9,584 nucleotides of DNA. Origin: DASSZN01 sp035702805. GTDB taxonomy: Bacteria > Chloroflexota > Chloroflexia > Thermomicrobiales > Thermomicrobiaceae. The position numbers were made by a program, and so were the translations under genes. Below, piece after piece: positions 1 to 6,553 of this stretch. Location of the stretch: assembly GCA_035702805.1 (NCBI GenBank), contig DASSZN010000252.1:1-9584 (forward strand), in the 5' to 3' direction. How positions within the stretch are numbered: the first letter of the stretch is position 1; every line of letters begins with the position of its first letter. The notes beneath the pieces are model-generated. The model was not told where the DNA came from, made no database searches, and saw only the letters and a program-made list of their open reading frames with translations.

Positions 1-1
1 G

Positions 2-1084
2 GCCCTGTCCGACACGATCATCGTGGCCTCGATCGACCCGGTCGGCAAGACGGTCGGCATGATGTCGATCCCGCGCGACACCCTGGTGCCCATCCCCGGC
101 GTCGGCAACGACAAGATCAACGCCGCCTTCTCCAACGGGCAACTCTCCAGCATCACCGGTCCGGGGCTCGTGCAGGCGACCATCGAGTACGACTTCCACA
201 TCCCGATCCAGTACTACGCGCTCGTCGACTTCGCGGGCTTCGAGAAGATCGTCAACACGCTGGGCGGGGTGACGGTGGACGTGCCGGCGCCGCTCAAGGA
301 CGACCAGTACCCGGGCCAGGCGTTCAACTACACGCGGATCTACTACTCCACCGGGCTGCAGCACATGAATGGGGTGGAGGCGCTGGACTACGTGCGCACC
401 CGCCACGACGACAACGACTTCGCGCGGGGCAACCGGCAGCGACAGGTGCTGGTGGCGCTGCGCCAGCAGGGGGTCAAACTCGACCTCCTGCCGAAGGCGC
501 CGCAGTTGCTGTCCGAGTTCGGCAACACGGTGCAGACGGACATCCCGCCGACGGACCTGCTGCGACTGGCGACGCTGGCGACGAAGATCCACTCCGGCAG
601 CATCAAGTCCTACTCCCTGCTGCCTGCCCTCACCGAGCAGTGGAGCCCGGGACAGCCCTACTACCTGATCCCGGACTGGGCCAAGGTGCAGCAGATCGTC
701 GACCAGATGATCCCGCCGACTCCGACGACGCCCGCGACACCGGCCGCGAGCACGCCGGTGGTGGAGCGACCGGACCTGGGGGCGGCGGTCATGGTGGAGA
801 ACGGGACGTTCGTCAACAAGCTGGCGGCACACTCGGCAACCAAGCTCCAGAGCGCGGGCTTCTCCAACGTGTCAACGGCGGAGGCGCAGAACGCCGGGCA
901 GTACCCGACCTCACAGGTCATCAGCTACAGCCCGAACCTGGCGACGGCGCGGCTGGTGGCGCAGACGCTGGGGCTGCCGGGCTCGGCGGTGGTGACGGGA
1001 GACCCCGCCAAGGCCAACGGCTACGCCGTGGTCGCCATCCTCGGCAACGACGCGCCGAACACGAACACCCTGGCCAGCCCCTGA
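2..1084 (+). CDS. LCP (LytR-CpsA-Psr) family envelope protein with C-terminal LytR_C domain, 5' end cut by window
   Basis: LCP enzymes sit on the outer face of the membrane and attach glycopolymers (teichoic acids, capsule or arabinogalactan-like polymers) from lipid carriers to peptidoglycan. The frame is open from base 2, giving 360 residues in the window, so the GTG at base 23 is internal. The signal anchor and domain start lie off the left edge. Residues 1-160 hold the LCP core: SDTIIVASIDP, SIPRDT with the pyrophosphate-binding Arg, DKINAAF, and YVRTRHDDNDFARGNRQRQ, the Arg/Asp-rich signature of the family. A short Pro/Thr linker (PPTPTTPATPAASTP, about 238-252) leads to a LytR_C domain (about 258-348, beginning AAVMVENGT), often found behind LCP domains. 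The polymer substrate cannot be told from sequence. The family call is secure; the old label 'transcriptional attenuator' for LytR proteins should not be read as a DNA-binding role. Confidence 0.93.
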   Translation, partial: ALSDTIIVASIDPVGKTVGMMSIPRDTLVPIPGVGNDKINAAFSNGQLSSITGPGLVQATIEYDFHIPIQYYALVDFAGFEKIVNTLGGVTVDVPAPLKDDQYPGQAFNYTRIYYSTGLQHMNGVEALDYVRTRHDDNDFARGNRQRQVLVALRQQGVKLDLLPKAPQLLSEFGNTVQTDIPPTDLLRLATLATKIHSGSIKSYSLLPALTEQWSPGQPYYLIPDWAKVQQIVDQMIPPTPTTPATPAASTPVVERPDLGAAVMVENGTFVNKLAAHSATKLQSAGFSNVSTAEAQNAGQYPTSQVISYSPNLATARLVAQTLGLPGSAVVTGDPAKANGYAVVAILGNDAPNTNTLASP

Positions 1085-1108
1085 TCCGAACCGGGGCGTC
1101 GCGGCCTG

Positions 1109-1177
1109 TCGAGCAGGAGAGCGCGAAACGTGTCCGCGGCCACCCGGCGATCCAGCGCTGGCATGGCCCCTGCTCGA
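1109..1177. repeat. Inverted repeat with nested stem in the gap between the LCP gene and the 143-aa membrane protein gene
   Basis: The 209-base gap 1085-1293 contains a perfect 9-base inverted repeat, TCGAGCAGG (1109-1117) and CCTGCTCGA (1169-1177). A second 5-base pair of arms is nested inside it, AGCGC (1120-1124) and GCGCT (1155-1159). No U-run follows, so it is not a standard intrinsic terminator. It could be a structured leader for the downstream gene, a weak transcription end, or chance in GC-rich DNA. No convincing -35/-10 pair was found in this gap. Confidence 0.35.
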
Positions 1178-1293
1178 ACGCCCCTGCAACCCGGAGGCGC
1201 GATCCGGTCCCGCTCGGTCCTCCCGACCCGGGGGATCACGCGCCACCGCGAGGATCCACGCCTCACGCGCGGACCGGGGGAAAGGAACCACCC

Positions 1294-1725
1294 ATGACCA
1301 CGACGCCTCACGAAGCCGGGAGCAGCGACGCGCAGAGCGACGAGACGCAGGCGGACATGATCAGCCGGGTGGGCTCGGTCGTGATCGACTGGCCGCGCTC
1401 GGCCGGCTACTTCGGCGGCATCGCCGTCGCGGTGAGCCTGGGGCTGATCGAGCCGCCGCTCGGCGTCTTCATCGCCGCGGTCCCGTTCTTCAAGCTGCTC
1501 AACCACCCGCGTGCCTCGCGCCCGATCAAGGTCGCCACCCACTTCCTCGACGGCATGGCCACGCCGGTCGGCGGCGGCGTCAAGTCGACCATCTGGCGCG
1601 AGACCGGACCCAGCCGCCCCGGCGTGATGAGCGAGGCTCGCCAACTGGCCGACCAGTTCAAGGCCCGGCGGCGCCAGCAGCCCGCGAACGGCGCCGTCGC
1701 CGGGCGGGGCGCGGAAGGCCGCTGA
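1294..1725 (+). CDS. Small membrane protein of unknown function, 143 aa
   Basis: I do not recognise the family. The ATG at 1294 is chosen because AAAGGA (1281-1286) sits seven bases upstream, preceded by a run of five G. Residues 1-30 are polar and acidic. Residues 38-69 are strongly hydrophobic (GYFGGIAVAVSLGLIEPPLGVFIAAVPFFKLL) with a central Glu-Pro-Pro, which suggests either one helix or a short helical hairpin. A basic, conserved-looking segment follows (HPRASRPIKVATHFLDGMATPVGGGVKSTIW, 71-101) and then a soluble, Arg-rich tail ending in low-complexity Ala/Gly. Codon bias matches the neighbours, and composition plus ribosome binding site support a real gene. It follows the LCP gene by 209 bases and may have its own promoter. 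A role in the envelope is only a guess from location. Confidence 0.75.
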   Translation: MTTTPHEAGSSDAQSDETQADMISRVGSVVIDWPRSAGYFGGIAVAVSLGLIEPPLGVFIAAVPFFKLLNHPRASRPIKVATHFLDGMATPVGGGVKSTIWRETGPSRPGVMSEARQLADQFKARRRQQPANGAVAGRGAEGR

Positions 1726-1727
1726 GG

Positions 1728-1741
1728 GCGGACGAGTCCGC
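1728..1741. repeat. Small hairpin directly after the membrane protein stop
   Basis: GCGGACGAGTCCGC is a perfect palindrome around a central GA, able to form a 5-bp stem with a CGAG loop. It begins two bases after the stop codon at 1725. No T-run follows, so termination is uncertain. The rest of the 193-base gap to the next gene holds only a weak 6-bp inverted repeat (CGACGG 1799-1804, CCGTCG 1822-1827) and no clear sigma-70-type promoter. Confidence 0.3.
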
Positions 1742-1918
1742 TCCGCTACCCGGGCCGGCGAGACTGCCGCGACGTCCCCGGCACCTGCCCCGCGGAGGCG
1801 ACGGGGGGACTCGTATGGAAACCGTCGTACCCGCCGTGCGTCCTCACCATAGCGGGATAGCTGGCCGGCTCGCGCGAAAGCGCCGCCGGCGGGCCAAGGG
1901 AGCGCGGAGGAGGACGCG

Positions 1919-3097
1919 ATGGCGATGAGACGGGCCACTATGCTGATCGGTGCCGTCGTCCTGGCAGCGGGGCTGGTCGGCTGCGGCGGGCCGAGCGCGA
2001 CGACGCCGACCTCGACGCCCGGTATGGCCGCGACCACGACTACGGGCACGAGCACGGCCCCGGCCGGCGCGACCGCCGCGGCCACGGCAACCGCCACGAC
2101 CCCGCCTATTACCCCGGCTGCCACCAGCACCCCGCCGGCAAGCCCCGTCGCCGCCAGCGCCCTGACGATCGACGGCACCCGCGTCGTCCAGGTCGCCGTC
2201 GCCGGTCCGAGCCAGAACCTGGTCTACGCCGCGACCGCGTCGGGCCTCTACCGCCGCTCGGGCAGCGGGGCGTGGGCCCTGGTGTCGAGCCGGCCGGTGA
2301 CCGGCCAGTTGCTGGTCGACCCGAGCAACTCCGACGTGCTGTACCAGGGGGACCACGCGCCGTGCGCGCGGGGCGGCGCGACGGTCGCCTTTCAGAAGAG
2401 CGTCGACGGCGGCAAGACCTGGCAGATGCTGCCCGGCGGCCAGGACGTGCGCCCCTGGGTGGTCGACCCGGCCAACCCCGCGCGGATCTACGGCGACAAG
2501 TGCCAGCTCGCCATCAGCACCGACGGCGGCCAGAGCTGGACGACGAGCCCGGTCGTGCCGAGCTTCGACGTCTCGAGCATGGCGCTGACCGGGAGCACGC
2601 TCGAGGTGATCGCCACCTCGGAGGGTGGCACGAGCCGGCTGGTGCCGGTCGATGTCTCCACGCCGGGACGGGCAGTCGCCGGCACGACGCAGCTCGAGTT
2701 CTGGGGCGGCGGCGCCGTCGTCGCGAGCGGCGGGCGGCTGGTGGTCGGCGAGCCGCGCGGCGTGCATGTCAGCACCGACGGCGGCCGGACCTGGAGCTTC
2801 AGCCGCGCCGGTCTGGAGAAGGTGACCGTCTCGGTGGACGTGTTGAGCACGCCGCTCCCACAGAGCGAGATCTCGCAGGGGTTCGGCATCTTCGCGCTGG
2901 CCGCCGACCCCGTCCGACCCGACACGATGTTCGCCGGGACGATCCACGGCCTGTACCGCAGTGCCGATGGGGGAAAGACGTGGCAGCCGGTCGGAGCGAT
3001 CGCTCCGGTCCGCGTCCGCACTCTCGCGATGGCGAGCGATGGCGCCCAGCTCTACGTCACGACCGACGAGGGGGTGACCCTGCTCACCAACCCGTGA
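1919..3097 (+). CDS. Lipoprotein with four Asp-box (BNR/YCF48-like) repeats, predicted beta-propeller
   Basis: This is a predicted exported, lipid-anchored protein of 392 residues. The ATG at 1919 follows GGAGGAGG (1906-1913) at five bases; a second in-frame ATG at 1925 is less well spaced. The signal peptide MAMRRATMLIGAVVLAAGLVGC has an LVGC lipobox, so Cys22 would be acylated. Residues 25-80 form an Ala/Thr/Pro-rich linker. The rest carries four Asp boxes of the S-x-D-G-G-x-x-W type: residues 161-168, 200-207, 285-292 and 348-355, with a degenerate one near 111-119. Such boxes mark blade turns in sialidases, Vps10/sortilin domains and the photosystem assembly factor YCF48. The sialidase catalytic Arg triad is not evident, so enzymatic activity is not claimed. 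Cys149 and Cys195 could form a disulfide. Ligand or binding partner is unknown. Confidence 0.85.
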   Translation: MAMRRATMLIGAVVLAAGLVGCGGPSATTPTSTPGMAATTTTGTSTAPAGATAAATATATTPPITPAATSTPPASPVAASALTIDGTRVVQVAVAGPSQNLVYAATASGLYRRSGSGAWALVSSRPVTGQLLVDPSNSDVLYQGDHAPCARGGATVAFQKSVDGGKTWQMLPGGQDVRPWVVDPANPARIYGDKCQLAISTDGGQSWTTSPVVPSFDVSSMALTGSTLEVIATSEGGTSRLVPVDVSTPGRAVAGTTQLEFWGGGAVVASGGRLVVGEPRGVHVSTDGGRTWSFSRAGLEKVTVSVDVLSTPLPQSEISQGFGIFALAADPVRPDTMFAGTIHGLYRSADGGKTWQPVGAIAPVRVRTLAMASDGAQLYVTTDEGVTLLTNP

Positions 3098-3112
3098 CGC
3101 CCGGTGCTCATC

Positions 3113-4378
3113 TCAGTCGTCGGTGGGCGGCGCGGGCGGCAGCCGGACGGTGAAGGTGCTGCCGGGCGCCGGGCCGCTCTCGACGCGGATCGAGCCGCCG
3201 TGGTAGTCGACCACGACGCGGCTGACGGCGAGGCCAAGACCGAGCCCTTTGGCGCTGGCCTCACGGGCACGGCTGCCCCGGAAGTACGGCTCGAAGATGC
3301 GCTCCTGCTCCTCGAGCGGGACCCCGATCCCCACGTCCACGATGTCCACCCGCGCTCCGCGGTCGTCCCGAACGGCGCGCACCTCGACGGTCCCGCCGTC
3401 GGGCGAGTAGGCGAGCGCGTTGACGATGAGGTTGACGAAGACCTGCTCCATCTGCCGCGCGTCGTGGACGACGACCAGTGGCTCGTCGGCGTGGAGGGCG
3501 ATCGTGTGCCGCTCGGTGCTGATCGTGCGCTCGGCGCGCCGGACCGCGTTGCGCAGGGCGACGGTCAGATCGGCAGGCGCGATGCTGAGGGCGAAGATGC
3601 CGCGCTCGATGCGGCTCATGTCCTGCAGGTTCTGCAGCAGCGCGGTCATCGTGTCGACCAGGTGGAGCGCGATCGCCAGCCGGTCGCTGACGCGGCGGTA
3701 GTCGCCCTTCTGGACGCCGATGGCGGCGAGCTGGACGTTCCCGCGCAGCGCGGTGAGCGGGGTGCGTAGCTCGTGGCCCAGCAGGCCGATCAGGTTCGCC
3801 TGCAGCGGGGCCGTGGTGTCACCGCGGAGGCGGGCGACGTCGATCTCCGCGGCCACGGCGCGGGCGAGCAGGGTGCCCAGCGCCAGCTCGGACTCGCCGA
3901 GACGGCGGCGGCTGAGGAGCCCGAGGACGCCGAGAGGCCGGTCGTCCCGCACCAGGGGAAAGCCGACGAAGGTGGCGCGCGTCACCATCCCGGCCGCGAG
4001 CTCGGGGAGCGCCTCGGCGATGATGGCGCTCGCGCCGACCTGGGTCGGCTGAGGGGCGCGGGCGATGGCGCCCAGTGCCGACCCGCGCAGCTCGACGGTG
4101 CGCCACTCGGCGGCCGGCGTCTCGAGTTCCCCGGCCCAGGCGTGCCGGCGCAGAGTGGCTCCGGCCTGATCGAGCAGCCAGAGGCCCGCACCGTGCAGCA
4201 ACTCCGCCTCGACGAGGGCGGCGACCGCGACCCGTGGCAGATCGGCAATGTGGGAGCCCAAGACGGCGCGGCTGGTCGTCTCGATCGCCGCCGCAAACGA
4301 CGCCGATGGATTGGCCGGCACGTTCTCGAGCCGTCGCTCCCCGTGATCCACCTCGTCCATGTCCCGATGCTCGGCCAC
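3113..4378 (-). CDS. Soluble GAF-domain sensor histidine kinase
   Basis: This is a two-component sensor kinase of 421 residues, apparently cytoplasmic because no membrane segment or signal peptide is seen. The frame stays open to 4639, which would overlap the upstream gene. The GTG at 4378 is preferred because GGGGAG lies five bases upstream; an ATG at 4360 is the alternative. Residues about 30-185 look like a GAF domain (LLHGAGLWLLDQAG; FPLVRDDRPLGVLGLLSRR). HisKA follows with the phosphorylated His202 in LLGHELRTPLTALRGN. The HATPase domain has the N box with Asn320 (NLIVNALAYSPDGG), the G1 box DVGIG (Asp348), an F box IFEPYFRG and the G2 box KGLGLGL (377-383). All catalytic boxes are intact. 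No response regulator is adjacent, so it is an orphan within this window. Its stop lies 15 bases from the convergent lipoprotein stop, with no room for a terminator. The signal sensed is unknown. Confidence 0.9.
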   Translation of the reverse strand: MAEHRDMDEVDHGERRLENVPANPSASFAAAIETTSRAVLGSHIADLPRVAVAALVEAELLHGAGLWLLDQAGATLRRHAWAGELETPAAEWRTVELRGSALGAIARAPQPTQVGASAIIAEALPELAAGMVTRATFVGFPLVRDDRPLGVLGLLSRRRLGESELALGTLLARAVAAEIDVARLRGDTTAPLQANLIGLLGHELRTPLTALRGNVQLAAIGVQKGDYRRVSDRLAIALHLVDTMTALLQNLQDMSRIERGIFALSIAPADLTVALRNAVRRAERTISTERHTIALHADEPLVVVHDARQMEQVFVNLIVNALAYSPDGGTVEVRAVRDDRGARVDIVDVGIGVPLEEQERIFEPYFRGSRAREASAKGLGLGLAVSRVVVDYHGGSIRVESGPAPGSTFTVRLPPAPPTDD

Positions 4379-4560
4379 GGTCTCTCCCCAGGCGTCCCAG
4401 AACAATCCCCTCGGCCACGAACTCGCCAGGCCCGCGGGCGAGTTCAGGTCGACCACCCCGCGCTGGGTGATGCAACCCTGATGCCACAGCGTTAGCCCTG
4501 AGGCCGGGCCGGGGGAGTACCGGAGGTCCTGAATTTTTCGGTCGGGTCCGTCGTCGCCGG

Positions 4561-5220
4561 CTACGGTACCTGCCGACCCAGCGCCTCCACCGCCTCGGGC
4601 GTGAGGTGCGCGACGACCTGGTCGGCGGCGGCCAGCCACTCGGGGCGCCCCACTCGGTCGACGGCCAGGCAGCGCATGCCGGCCGCCTTCGCCGCGGCAA
4701 CGCCGGCCGGGGCGTCCTCCACCACCACGCAGCGCGGCGGCGCGACCCCCAGCCGCGCCGCCGCGAGCAGGTAGGGAGCCGGGCTCGGCTTGCCGTCCGG
4801 CACCTCCTCCCCGCTCACCCGCGCGGACAAGACGGGCGCCAGACCGGCCAGATCGACGACCATGGCAATCTCGCGCTCGAGCCCGCCCGAGGCGATGGCG
4901 ACGCGGTAGCCGCGCGCGGCCAGGACGCGCAGGGTGTCGACGCCGTCCGGGAAGAGGTGCACCTCGGCCGGGAAGCGGCGGGCGAAGGCCGTGGCCTTCT
5001 CTTTCAGGAGCGCCTCGAGATCCAGTGGGCGATCGGCGCGCGCCCGCAGGTAGTCGGCGAGGCCGGTGCGGTCGGTCTTGCCGAGGAGGAAGCGCGCGTA
5101 GTCCTCCGCCGTCGCCGGGGGCAGGCCGTGCGCGGCAAGCACGTCGTCGAGCGCCGCGGCGTGGACCCCCTCGCTGTCGGCGAGCACCCCGTCCATGTCG
5201 AAGAGCACCGCCTCGAGCAC
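4561..5220 (-). CDS. HAD-superfamily hydrolase, beta-phosphoglucomutase/phosphoglycolate phosphatase-like
   Basis: This is a haloacid-dehalogenase fold phosphatase or phosphomutase of 219 residues. The frame is open to 5418, but the GTG at 5220 is chosen: AGGAGG sits four bases upstream and translation begins VLEAVLFDMDGVLADSEG, exactly where HAD proteins start. Motif I has the nucleophile Asp8 and acid/base Asp10 (FDMDG). The helical cap spans about 20-85. Motif II is Ser111 (IASGG), motif III Lys144 (DGKPSPAPYL) and motif IV Glu168-Asp169 (VVVEDAPAGV). Length and the ED motif match subfamily IA enzymes acting on small sugar phosphates or phosphoglycolate. The usual Asp in 'KPxPD' is Ala here (KPSPAP), so substrate assignment stays open. 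It diverges from the URO-D-like gene across 158 bases and precedes the kinase gene by 182 bases on the same strand; co-transcription with it is possible but not shown. Confidence 0.9.
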   Translation of the reverse strand: MLEAVLFDMDGVLADSEGVHAAALDDVLAAHGLPPATAEDYARFLLGKTDRTGLADYLRARADRPLDLEALLKEKATAFARRFPAEVHLFPDGVDTLRVLAARGYRVAIASGGLEREIAMVVDLAGLAPVLSARVSGEEVPDGKPSPAPYLLAAARLGVAPPRCVVVEDAPAGVAAAKAAGMRCLAVDRVGRPEWLAAADQVVAHLTPEAVEALGRQVP

Positions 5221-5250
5221 GTCCCCTCCTGACCGGCGACCCCCGTCGCG

Positions 5251-5288
5251 TGGTAGTCGTTGACAGACGGCCGGCGGGCCGCTACCAA
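5251..5288 (+). promoter_or_regulatory. Candidate sigma-70-type promoter for the URO-D-like gene, with flanking inverted repeat
   Basis: A perfect TTGACA (5260-5265) is followed after 17 bases by TACCAA (5283-5288), a 3/6 match to the -10 consensus. The predicted transcription start near 5295 would leave a leader of about 84 bases before the ATG at 5379. This also argues against translation beginning at the GTG at 5298. Arms TGGTAG (5251-5256) and CTACCA (5282-5287) form a perfect 6-base inverted repeat that brackets the -35 box and covers the -10 box, a possible operator. The same bases read on the other strand give TTGGTA-N17-TGTCAA, a weaker promoter for the divergent HAD gene. Confidence 0.45.
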
Positions 5289-5378
5289 GGGTGACGTGTG
5301 ATGCAGGGAGCGCCGGGCCGCGGCCGCATTCTCGCACGGGAGGCGGCCGGCCGGGCCGGTCAGGAAGGAGCCAGCCGG

Positions 5379-6359
5379 ATGGCCGGGATGTCGGCATGGG
5401 AGCGGGTGGAAGCGGCACTGGCCGGGGAGGCGCCCGATCGGGCGCCGGTGAGCCTCTGGCGCCACTTCCCCAACCAGGATCAGACCGCGGAGGCGCTGGC
5501 CGACGTGAGCGTCGACTGGCAGCGCCGCTTCGACTTCGACTTCGTCAAGCTGATGCCGCCCGGCGACTACGCCACCATCGACTGGGGCGCCGAGAGCGAG
5601 TACCGGGGCAGCCCGGGTGGGACCCGGCAGACGACACGCTTCCCGGTAACGACCGTCGACGACTGGCGCCGCATCCGTCAGGTGCCGATCGACCGGGGCC
5701 GCAACCGCGAGGTGATCGAGGCGGCGCGGCTGGTCAACGAGCGCCTTGGCGGCAGCGTGCCGGTGCTGCAGACGATCTTCAGCCCGCTCACGGTAGCCAT
5801 GAAACTCTCCGACGGCGCGGTGATCGGTCACCTGCGCGAGCGTCCCGAGGTGGTGCATGAGGCGCTCGAGGCGATCGCCGCGGTGACCGCCGCCATGCTG
5901 GCGGTGTCGCTGGAGCGCGGCGCGAGCGGCATCTTCTTCGCCACCCAGTGCGCGTCGACCGACCTGCTCACGCCGGAGGAGTACCGCGCGTTCGGCACGC
6001 GCTACGACCTCCCGGTGCTGGAGGGGGCGGCCGCCTCGCGCTTCACCCTGCTGCACATCCACGGCGACCACGTCATGTTCGACGAGCTCATGGGCTACCC
6101 GGTCCAGGCGCTCAACTGGCACGACCAGCGCACGCCGCCGTCGCTCGCCGAGGGGGAGGCCCGGAGCGGCAAGTGCGTGGTCGGGGGGATCGACGAGAAG
6201 GCCGTGGTGACCATGGCGCCGCGCGCGGCCGCGGACCAGGCCCGCGACGCGGTCGAGGCGCTCAACGGGCGCCACGTGATGGTCGCTCCGGGCTGCGTCA
6301 TCCCCGTGGCGACGCCGGAGGCCAACGTCCGGGCGATCGTCGACGCCGTGCGCGGCTGA
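5379..6359 (+). CDS. Uroporphyrinogen decarboxylase (URO-D) superfamily protein, not typical HemE
   Basis: This is a 326-residue TIM-barrel protein of the URO-D/cobamide methyltransferase superfamily. The ATG at 5379 has AGGAAGGAG (5362-5370) eight bases upstream; the open frame from 5298 lacks this. The N-terminus (SAWERVEAALAGEAPDRAPVSLW) is the usual opening of the family. True HemE has a PxWxMRQAGR substrate-binding motif; here the position reads PVSLWRHFPNQ, so haem-pathway decarboxylation is unlikely. Later motifs are QTIFSPLTVAMKL, LTPEEYRAF, LLHIHGD, LNWHDQRTPPSLAEG, VVGGID and APGCVIPVATPEANVRAIV. In MtaA/CmuA-type methyltransferases zinc is held by H-x-C and a later Cys. Here the corresponding residues appear to be His226-x-His228 and Cys306, so metal binding is plausible but altered. 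No corrinoid protein gene is nearby. The substrate is unknown; a one-carbon or methyl-transfer role is an inference from the subfamily. Confidence 0.85.
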   Translation: MAGMSAWERVEAALAGEAPDRAPVSLWRHFPNQDQTAEALADVSVDWQRRFDFDFVKLMPPGDYATIDWGAESEYRGSPGGTRQTTRFPVTTVDDWRRIRQVPIDRGRNREVIEAARLVNERLGGSVPVLQTIFSPLTVAMKLSDGAVIGHLRERPEVVHEALEAIAAVTAAMLAVSLERGASGIFFATQCASTDLLTPEEYRAFGTRYDLPVLEGAAASRFTLLHIHGDHVMFDELMGYPVQALNWHDQRTPPSLAEGEARSGKCVVGGIDEKAVVTMAPRAAADQARDAVEALNGRHVMVAPGCVIPVATPEANVRAIVDAVRG

Positions 6360-6434
6360 GCGGCTGAGTGCCGGGCACGACAATCGGCCGGCGGGGACCC
6401 GAGAAATTCTGGGGACATAGAGGCCATCGCGGAA

Positions 6435-6463
6435 TGCCGGGGGCGGCCGTGCCGCCCCCGGCA
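6435..6463. terminator. Long GC hairpin between convergent URO-D-like and MFS genes
   Basis: A perfect 13-base inverted repeat, TGCCGGGGGCGGC (6435-6447) and GCCGCCCCCGGCA (6451-6463), closes on a three-base loop. It lies 75 bases past the URO-D-like stop and 90 bases past the MFS stop, so it can serve both strands. Neither side has a true T-run (only TT on the minus strand), so termination may be U-run-independent or the hairpin may act as an mRNA 3'-end stabiliser. The remainder of the gap 6360-6553 shows nothing further. Confidence 0.65.
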
Positions 6464-6553
6464 GGATCAGTCTACCCAACAGCCCGCGCCAACGCGCCGG
6501 CGGGTTGCGCCCGTCGGCACGCTCGATCGGCGCTCGCCGCTCCTGACGCGCCC

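Noticed and set aside
1021..2178. 385-codon minus-strand open frame, and the long plus-strand frame 640-1725
   Set aside because: The first is antisense to two real genes. The second is an out-of-frame read through the end of the LCP gene; only its 3' part from 1294 is a real gene.
1919..3097. Sialidase activity for the Asp-box protein
   Set aside because: Asp boxes occur in many propellers. The catalytic Arg triad, Tyr/Glu pair and Asp of sialidases are not evident.
5221..5418. N-terminal extension of the HAD protein up to 5418
   Set aside because: It would overlap the start of the divergent URO-D-like gene and is low-complexity Pro/Arg-rich. A strong AGGAGG precedes the GTG at 5220, where the HAD fold begins.
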